DNA from: Candidatus Dormiibacterota bacterium
GTDB lineage: Bacteria; Chloroflexota; Dormibacteria; Dormibacterales; Dormibacteraceae
DNA length: 36,688 nucleotides
Reading direction: 5' to 3'
Assembly: GCA_955652705.1 (NCBI GenBank)
Contig: CATPBK010000013.1
Location: 1 to 36,688, forward strand
Shown: piece by piece, positions 31,364 to 36,688 of the stretch
Layout: each line of letters opens with the position of its first letter
Position numbering within the stretch: position 1 is the stretch's first letter
Notes under the pieces: model-generated
Seen by the model: the letters and a program-made list of their open reading frames with translations, nothing else
What the model was told of the DNA's origin: nothing
Database searches by the model: none
Made by a program: the position numbers and the translations under genes

Positions 31364-31820
31364 CCCGACCGTCGGAGTCATCCTCGGCTCCAAGAGCGAC
31401 CTGCCGCTGATGGAGGCCTGCACCGCCCAGCTCGAGGCTTTTGGCATCGAGCACGAGGTGACGGTCTGCTCGGCGCATCGAGACCCCCAGGGCGTCATGG
31501 AGTGGGCGACCGGCGCCCGCGCGCGCGGTCTCAAGGTTGTGATCGCGGCGGCCGGCGGTGCCGCCCACCTGCCTGGCGTGGTCGCGGCCTGGACCGACCT
31601 GCCGGTGATCGGCGTCCCCGTGCCGACCGAGCACCTGGGCGGCCAGGACTCTCTCTACAGCATCGTCCAGATGCCGGCCGGGATTCCCGTCGCCACCGTC
31701 GCCATCGGCACCGCGGGGGCCAAGAACGCGGCCTGGCTGGCGGCCAGGATCCTTGGACTCGAGGACAGCGACCTGGCGGACCGGCATCGCCAGCTCCGGA
31801 TTTCGCTGGGGGGCCGTTGA
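31356..31820 (+). CDS. purE: N5-carboxyaminoimidazole ribonucleotide mutase
   Basis: This is a 154-residue class I PurE. It begins with [16 protein letters not shown] and has [15 protein letters not shown] with the active-site His, [14 protein letters not shown] and [20 protein letters not shown]. The enzyme moves the carboxyl group from N5-CAIR to make CAIR. GTG 31356 has AGGAGG 6 nt before it, the best ribosome binding site in the cluster. It overlaps purD by 8 nt and the carboxyltransferase gene by 4 nt. The PurK partner is not in the window. Confidence 0.95.
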   Translation: MPSPTVGVILGSKSDLPLMEACTAQLEAFGIEHEVTVCSAHRDPQGVMEWATGARARGLKVVIAAAGGAAHLPGVVAAWTDLPVIGVPVPTEHLGGQDSLYSIVQMPAGIPVATVAIGTAGAKNAAWLAARILGLEDSDLADRHRQLRISLGGR

Positions 31821-33673
31821 GCCCGAAGGCGGCCCCGAGGCTTCGCCTCACCGACACCACCTTCCGCGACGCCCACCAATCCCTCCTCGGCGGCCGCCTG
31901 CGGGGCGAGGAGATCGTCGAGCTGGCCCGCAAGCTGGACCGGATCGGCTTCTACTCCTTCGAAGCTTTCGGCGGCGCCACCTTCGAGACGGAGATCCGAT
32001 TCAACGCCGAAGACCCCTGGCAGTACCTGCGCCGGCTTGCCAAGGCCACTCCGAAGACGCCCATCCAGGCGCTGATCCGCGGCCAGAACCTGGTCGCCAA
32101 CCGCAACTTCTCCGACGACGTGGTGGAGCTCTTTGTCGCGCACGCCGCCCGCTGCGGCGTCGACATCTTCCGAATCTTCGACCCGCTGAACGACATCCGA
32201 AACATGGAAGCGGCCATCGCGGCGGCCAAGAAGGCCCGCCGCAAGGTCCAGGGCGCTCTTTGCTATGCGATCAGCCCCGCCCACGACCTGAAGGGTTGGG
32301 TCGCTCTCGCGAAGGGGCTCGAGCAGCTCGGCTGCGACGTGATCGTGATCAAGGACACGTCCGGGCTCCTGAGCCCGCAGACGACCTGGGAGCTGGTCGG
32401 CGCCCTGAAGGAGAGCGTGGAGCTGCCCATCGGCGTCCACTCCCACTGCTCGAGCGGAATGGCCCCGATGTCCTACATGGCGGCAGTCGAGGCCGGCGCG
32501 ACCATCCTCGACACCGCCCTCTCGCCGCTGGCCTGGGGGGCCTCCCAGCCCGCCACCGAGAGCGTGGTCGCGGCGCTGGCCGGAGGCGACTATGACACCG
32601 GTCTCGACCTCGACGCGCTGGTGGAGGCCAAGACCGAGCTCGAGCGGTTGAAGAACAAGTACAGCGAGTATCTGAGCACCGCCGCCGATCGGGTCGATTC
32701 CGACATCCTCCGCTACCAGGTGCCGGGCCTGATGCTCGAGGACGTCAACCACCAGCTCCAGCAGCATGGCGCCGCCGAGCGGCAGCAGGAGGTGCTGGCG
32801 GAGATCAGGCGCGTCCGGCAGGAGATGGGCTATCCGCCCCTGGTGGCGCCCATCCGCCAGATGATCGCTTCCCAAGCGGTCCTCAACGTGATCAGCGGCG
32901 AGCGCTACGGCACGGTGACCAAAGAGCTCAAGGACTACCTCCAGGGCCTCTACGGGCGCCCGCCGGTCCCGGCCGATGCAGAGGTCCGGCGCCTGGTGTT
33001 GGGCCGGGAAGAACCCGTCACCATCCGGCCGGCGGACCTCCTGGAGCCGCAGGTACCCGACGCCAGGGCCCAGCTCAAGCGTCAGGGCATCGAGCCCTCC
33101 GACGACAACGTGCTCATTTTTTTGCTCTTCCCATCGCTCGGTCTCCGTTTCCTGAAAGGCGAGCTGGAGAAAAAGCCGGATGGCCCGCCGGGCGAGAGGA
33201 GTGAGGGCGAGCAGCAGCCGGAGCCGGCCGAGCAGGCTGAGCCTGCTGAGCAGCCGGACTCCGACGGCGCCCACGCGCCGGCCCCGGCCGCCGCCGCGCC
33301 CCCTGCCCCGGCACCCCAAGCGAGCGAGTTCCAGGTTGAAGTCGAAGGCGAGGTCTACACCGTGCGCGTCATGGGAGGCGCCGTCGTGGCTGGCCCCGCG
33401 ATGGCTCTCGGCGCCACCCCGGCCGCCGCAACCGCGCCCGCCCCACCCGCCGCCGGCGGTCCGGGGACGATCGTCGCGCCCATGCAAGGCTTGATCGTCA
33501 AGGTGCCGGTCAAGCCGGGTGACCAGGTCAAGATCGGCGACGTGGTCGCCGTCCTGGAGGCGATGAAGATGCAGAACGACATCGTGGCGACGCAGGCCGG
33601 CAGCGTGGCAGCAGTGCACGTAAAGGAAGGCGAGGTCGTCGGCCAGAACCAAGCGATCCTGACCATCAAATGA
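31817..33673 (+). CDS. pycB: Pyruvate carboxylase subunit B (carboxyltransferase plus biotin carrier)
   Basis: This is a 618-residue protein. The carboxyltransferase TIM barrel (about 8-290) begins [19 protein letters not shown] and has K179 in [10 protein letters not shown] (the carbamylated lysine) and the metal-binding HSH at 208-210. A PYC/OADA domain follows (about 300-470). Then comes an Ala/Pro/Glu-rich linker (about 455-550), and a biotinyl domain with K584 in EAMKMQ. Joined with the biotin carboxylase at 34511 it makes oxaloacetate from pyruvate and bicarbonate. Oxaloacetate decarboxylase alpha is the other option, but no membrane beta subunit is nearby. It starts at TTG 31817 overlapping purE. 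Confidence 0.9.
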   Translation: MSPKAAPRLRLTDTTFRDAHQSLLGGRLRGEEIVELARKLDRIGFYSFEAFGGATFETEIRFNAEDPWQYLRRLAKATPKTPIQALIRGQNLVANRNFSDDVVELFVAHAARCGVDIFRIFDPLNDIRNMEAAIAAAKKARRKVQGALCYAISPAHDLKGWVALAKGLEQLGCDVIVIKDTSGLLSPQTTWELVGALKESVELPIGVHSHCSSGMAPMSYMAAVEAGATILDTALSPLAWGASQPATESVVAALAGGDYDTGLDLDALVEAKTELERLKNKYSEYLSTAADRVDSDILRYQVPGLMLEDVNHQLQQHGAAERQQEVLAEIRRVRQEMGYPPLVAPIRQMIASQAVLNVISGERYGTVTKELKDYLQGLYGRPPVPADAEVRRLVLGREEPVTIRPADLLEPQVPDARAQLKRQGIEPSDDNVLIFLLFPSLGLRFLKGELEKKPDGPPGERSEGEQQPEPAEQAEPAEQPDSDGAHAPAPAAAAPPAPAPQASEFQVEVEGEVYTVRVMGGAVVAGPAMALGATPAAATAPAPPAAGGPGTIVAPMQGLIVKVPVKPGDQVKIGDVVAVLEAMKMQNDIVATQAGSVAAVHVKEGEVVGQNQAILTIK

Positions 33674-33698
33674 ACCGAAAGCTGTTCCGAATCAATCC

Positions 33699-34514
33699 GT
33701 GAAGGTCGCCATCCTCGGCACTGGCAAGATGGGGGCCGCCATCGCCGGCCGGCTTCACGAGACCGGCTTCGACCTGCACCTCTGGAACCGGACCAGGGCA
33801 AAAGCTGAAGCTCTCGGCGTGGGCACGGTGGCGTCCACACCGGAGGCCGCCGCGGAGGGGGCGGAGGTCGTCATCTCGGACCTCACGGATCCTCCGGCGG
33901 TCCGCGCCGTCTACGCGCGGCTCCAGCCTGGAGACCGGGTCTTCCTGGAGATGAGCACGGCCGGCCCCGACATCGAGGAGGAGCTGGGCACGCGCTTCGA
34001 GGGCCTGGTCGCGGCGCCGATCATCGCGGCTCCCCCGCTGGTGCGGCGCGGCGAGGCGTACATCCTGACGGGCGGCCCCGAGGAAGCTGTGGAACAGGCC
34101 GGGCCAGTCCTGAACGCGCTGGGCGAGCACCGGCACGTCGGCACGCGCCGGCGCGCGGCGGAGATGAAGCTGCTCAACAACGCGATGCTGGCGGTGACCA
34201 CCGCCGCGGCGGCCGAGCTCGTGGAGGCGGCGGTGCACGCCGGCCTCTCGCGGGAAGAGGCCTTCGCCTTCGCGAAGCGACACGTCCCCTATCTGGACAC
34301 GCGCCGCTCGGGCTTCCTGGGCGGCCCTTATGAGCCGCTCACGTTTGCGTTGCAGGACATGTTGAAGGACGTCGACCTGGCATTGGGAGCTTTCGATGGT
34401 AAGGAGTTCCCGATGCCGATCCTGAAGGCGGTCCGGCGTGCCTATAAGGAAGTGGCGCCCGAACACGGCGAGAAGGAGTTGACCGCCGTCCTCGAGAGAT
34501 ACCGCAAGCCATGA
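33699..34514 (+). CDS. 3-hydroxyisobutyrate dehydrogenase-like NAD-binding protein
   Basis: This is a 271-residue member of the beta-hydroxyacid dehydrogenase group. The Rossmann motif is AILGTGKMGAAIAGRL (GxGxMG). The substrate serine/threonine region reads EMSTAGPDIEEE, and the catalytic lysine is K157 in EMKLLNNAM. The usual second glycine motif is altered (APIIAAPPLVRRGEAYILTGG, in part), so substrate is open. It lies between the two pyruvate carboxylase subunits, 25 nt after one and overlapping the other by 4 nt. It starts at GTG 33699. A link between this dehydrogenase and oxaloacetate supply is unknown. Confidence 0.85.
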   Translation: MKVAILGTGKMGAAIAGRLHETGFDLHLWNRTRAKAEALGVGTVASTPEAAAEGAEVVISDLTDPPAVRAVYARLQPGDRVFLEMSTAGPDIEEELGTRFEGLVAAPIIAAPPLVRRGEAYILTGGPEEAVEQAGPVLNALGEHRHVGTRRRAAEMKLLNNAMLAVTTAAAAELVEAAVHAGLSREEAFAFAKRHVPYLDTRRSGFLGGPYEPLTFALQDMLKDVDLALGAFDGKEFPMPILKAVRRAYKEVAPEHGEKELTAVLERYRKP

Positions 34515-35983
34515 AGCGGCTCTTCAAGAAGATCCTCATCGCCAATCGGGGTGAGATCGCCATCCGCGTCATGCGAGCCTGCCGGGAGTTGGGCATCGCC
34601 ACCGTCGCCGTCTACTCGGACGCGGACCGGGACGCCATCCACCGCCGCTACGCGGACGAGTCCATCCACATCGGCGCCGCACCCCCCTCCGAGTCCTACC
34701 TGAAGCTGGACCGAATCATCAAGGCCGCCAGCGACACTGGCGCGGAGGCGATCCATCCCGGCTACGGCTTCCTCTCCGAACGGGCGGCGTTTCCCGAGGC
34801 CTGCAAATCGGCTCACCTGGCTTTCATCGGCCCGCCCGCCGAAGCGATGCACCGCCTTGGCGACAAGCTCTCGTCCCGGGCGCTGGCCAGCAAGCACGGA
34901 GTTCCAGTGACGCCCGGCACGGGCGCCATCCACGACCTCGACGAGGCGCGCAGTGCCACGCTCCAGATCGGCCTCCCGGTGATCATCAAGCCCAGCGGCG
35001 GCGGGGGCGGAATCGGCATGAAGGTGGTCGAACGCGAAGAAGAGCTGCGGTCGGCCCTGGAGAGCGCCGCCAACCAGGCCCGGGCGGCGTTCGGCGATCC
35101 CACCGTCTATCTCGAGAAGTACGTCCACAACCCGCGTCACATCGAGATCCAGGTGATCGGCGACCAGCACGGGCACGTGCTCCACCTCGGCGAGCGTGAG
35201 TGCTCGATTCAGCGCCGCCACCAGAAGATCCTCGAAGAGAGCCCGTCGCCGGCCGTGACGCCTGAGATCCGCGCCCGGATGGGCAGGGCGGCCGTGACCG
35301 CGGCCAAGGCCGCCGGCTACTCCAATGCGGGCACCGTCGAGTTTATTTTCAGCAACGGCGAGTTCTACTTCCTGGAGGTCAACGCTCGGCTCCAGGTGGA
35401 ACATCCGGTGACCGAGATGGTCACCGGCATCGACATCGTCAAGGAACAGATCCGGGTCGCCGCCGGCCACCGCCTGGGCTTCCACCAGGACGACGTGACC
35501 TGGTCCGGCCACGCGATTGAGATGCGGATCAACGCCGAGAACCCGGCCAAGAACTTCATGCCCAACCCGAAGCGGATCTTGCGCTGGATGGCGCCGGCGG
35601 GCCCTGGCGTTCGGGTCGACAGCGGCTACGGACCGGCCACCGAGGTGCCCGCCAACTACGACTCGCTGGTGGCCAAGCTGATCGTCCACGGCGCTGACCG
35701 GGCGGAGGCGATCGGCCGGGCGCAGCGCGCCCTGGCCGAGTTTGTCCTGGCCGGACCCGCCACCACGATCCCCTATCACCGCGCCATCCTTGCCAGCCCC
35801 GATTTCAAAGCCGGGAAGCTCTCCACGGGCTTCATCGCCGAGCACCCCGAGCTGCTCGAGGATTTGCGCAAGTACCTCGACGAGGTGTCGCCGATGGATT
35901 ACAGCGCGGTCGACAGCCGCAGGCTGGCCGCGGCGGCGGCAGCGGTGAGCGTTGTGATGTCACAAGGCCAGGGCCGGGGTTGA
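34511..35983 (+). CDS. accC: Biotin carboxylase subunit (pyruvate carboxylase subunit A / AccC type)
   Basis: This is a 490-residue ATP-grasp protein that carboxylates biotin using bicarbonate and ATP. The start KRLFKKILIANRGEIAIRVM is standard. The glycine-rich loop is KPSGGGGGIGMK (about 160-171). Other marks are RECSIQRRHQK, LEVNARLQVEHPVTE and the C-terminal EMRINAEN. The last 35 residues (from about 455) are an extra tail. It probably serves PycB; sharing with acetyl-CoA carboxylase is possible and cannot be excluded. It is coupled by 4-nt overlaps to the genes before and after. Confidence 0.94.
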   Translation: MKRLFKKILIANRGEIAIRVMRACRELGIATVAVYSDADRDAIHRRYADESIHIGAAPPSESYLKLDRIIKAASDTGAEAIHPGYGFLSERAAFPEACKSAHLAFIGPPAEAMHRLGDKLSSRALASKHGVPVTPGTGAIHDLDEARSATLQIGLPVIIKPSGGGGGIGMKVVEREEELRSALESAANQARAAFGDPTVYLEKYVHNPRHIEIQVIGDQHGHVLHLGERECSIQRRHQKILEESPSPAVTPEIRARMGRAAVTAAKAAGYSNAGTVEFIFSNGEFYFLEVNARLQVEHPVTEMVTGIDIVKEQIRVAAGHRLGFHQDDVTWSGHAIEMRINAENPAKNFMPNPKRILRWMAPAGPGVRVDSGYGPATEVPANYDSLVAKLIVHGADRAEAIGRAQRALAEFVLAGPATTIPYHRAILASPDFKAGKLSTGFIAEHPELLEDLRKYLDEVSPMDYSAVDSRRLAAAAAAVSVVMSQGQGRG

Positions 35984-36688
35984 CGCGGCCGTACGAAGTG
36001 GTCGGCTCCGCGGAGCTGGCGCGTCATGGCCGGCATCGCTTTCGCGCCGATGAAGTCGAGTGGCCCGACGAGGCGCGCGCCTCTTACGCGGTGCTGGAGC
36101 AGCCGGAAGCCGCGGTCATCGTGCCGGTCAGCGAGTTGGGCACCACCTACCTCGTCCGGCAGTGGCGGCATGCCTGGGAGGCCGACGCCTGGGAGCTGCC
36201 CGCCGGCACGATCGAGGACGGCGAAGAACCGGAGGCCACCGCCCACCGCGAGCTGATCGAGGAGGCCGGGCTGGACGCCGCCGAGTGGGAGTCCCTGGGC
36301 ACCGCCCGGGCCACTGCGCTCTCGACCATGCGTTTCCACCTCTTCCTGGCGCGTGGCCTGCGAGCAGCGGACCGCCGGCCGGAGCTCTACGAGCGCGACA
36401 TGGTCGTTCGTGAGCTGCCCTTCGACGAAGCGCTGGATCTCGCCGCGGACGGCACGATCCAGCATGCGGCCTCGATCGCGGCGCTCTACCGCGCCGCGCG
36501 ACGCCTGGAGCCCGGGGGGGTCCGTCGCGAACGGCCGCCCGGAGCGACGGCTCAAGGGGGGAACTCCCCCCCAGACGGGGGGGTCCGTCGCGAACGGCCG
36601 CCCGGAGCGACGGCTCAAGGGGGGAACTCCCCCCCAGACGGGGGGGTCCGTCGCGAACGGCCGCCCGGAGCGACGGCTCAAGGGGGGA
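35980..36688 (+). CDS. NUDIX hydrolase, ADP-ribose pyrophosphatase type, C-terminus extended by repeats and outside window
   Basis: Translated by hand; the frame is open to the window edge (236 codons). It begins at TTG 35980, overlapping the accC stop (TTGA). The perfect Nudix box spans residues 76-98 (GTIEDGEEPEATAHRELIEE plus AGL) and is preceded by WELPA, as in ADP-ribose and related sugar-nucleotide hydrolases. The normal fold seems to end at about residue 176 (SIAALYRAARRLEP). From residue 179 the frame runs through the 63-bp tandem repeat, giving 21-residue repeats GGVRRERPPGATAQGGNSPP plus D. The natural stop may have been displaced by repeat insertion, or it lies past the window. Confidence 0.88.
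   Translation, partial: MTRPYEVVGSAELARHGRHRFRADEVEWPDEARASYAVLEQPEAAVIVPVSELGTTYLVRQWRHAWEADAWELPAGTIEDGEEPEATAHRELIEEAGLDAAEWESLGTARATALSTMRFHLFLARGLRAADRRPELYERDMVVRELPFDEALDLAADGTIQHAASIAALYRAARRLEPGGVRRERPPGATAQGGNSPPDGGVRRERPPGATAQGGNSPPDGGVRRERPPGATAQGG
36514..36688. repeat. 63-bp tandem repeat, 2.8 copies, to window end
   Basis: Perfect units lie at 36514-36576 and 36577-36639, with a partial third at 36640-36688. Each begins with seven G. Each has CCGTCGC ... GCGACGG (7-bp arms, 15-nt loop). Each also has GGGGGG-AACT-CCCCCC, whose C-tract can instead pair with the next unit's G-tract around AGAC. The unit length is a multiple of three, so both strands stay open. The window ends within the third unit, perhaps because assembly stopped here. 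Confidence 0.95.

Noticed and set aside
31655-33652. 665-codon open frame antisense to pycB
   Set aside because: It is a shadow frame created by high GC content over a gene with intact carboxyltransferase and biotin motifs. Its translation has no recognisable domain.
1-36688. CRISPR array or prophage
   Set aside because: No regularly spaced short repeats with unique spacers and no phage structural, integrase or transposase genes were seen.

Overview
The window is GC-rich bacterial DNA, densely coded on both strands. It has no ribosomal RNA, no tRNA that I could find, no CRISPR array and no intact mobile element. The gene mix suggests a high-GC Terrabacteria lineage: a GuaB3-type IMP dehydrogenase paralogue, a tandem DUF881 pair, a DUF4332 protein, TadE/TadG pseudopilins, a two-subunit pyruvate carboxylase and a PhaR/phasin pair. 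Chloroflexota or a Dormibacterota-like soil lineage fits best, but this is inference from content and not a phylogenetic placement. Many starts are GTG or TTG, and several genes carry a TAnnnT hexamer 6-7 nt before the start codon, which suggests frequent leaderless transcription.

Layout. 1-1268 (minus) is the N-terminal part of an MrfA/YprA-type DNA repair helicase whose promoter contains a GAAC-N4-GTTC SOS box. 1338-3409 (plus) is an OmpR-type response regulator and its histidine kinase, meeting a PepSY-domain protein (minus) tail to tail. 4085-6212 is a TadE-TadE-TadG pseudopilin operon, followed by an ECF sigma factor and a membrane protein that may be its anti-sigma factor (6268-7435). 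A perfect 12-bp hairpin terminator separates these from cysS (minus). 8920-13844 holds a molybdopterin-binding-fold protein, a NIPSNAP protein, a DUF309 protein (minus), a small membrane protein, a PrsW-type intramembrane protease and an HD-domain phosphohydrolase.

13845-14088 is an intergenic block with two identical 41-bp repeats and hairpins. Then come an FmdB-type zinc ribbon (minus), a threonine-dehydratase-like PLP enzyme, and an nfeD-slipin membrane operon (minus). The only long gene-poor stretch (17394-18091) has adjacent hairpins and two possible very short genes. Next are L-threonine aldolase (minus), an amidohydrolase, and a divergent phasin/PhaR pair around a 17-bp palindrome that touches both -10 elements. 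Two DUF881 genes (minus) diverge from glutamate dehydrogenase. A small membrane protein, an SDR-like protein with an acyltransferase, and a DUF4332 protein follow.

27316-36688 is one long, tightly packed plus-strand cluster: guaB3, guaA, purD, purE, the pyruvate carboxylase carboxyltransferase/biotin subunit, a 3-hydroxyisobutyrate-dehydrogenase-like gene, the biotin carboxylase subunit and a NUDIX hydrolase. Most neighbours overlap by 4-8 nt. It links purine synthesis to anaplerotic oxaloacetate supply. The window ends inside a 63-bp tandem repeat (2.8 copies) that stays in frame with the NUDIX gene.
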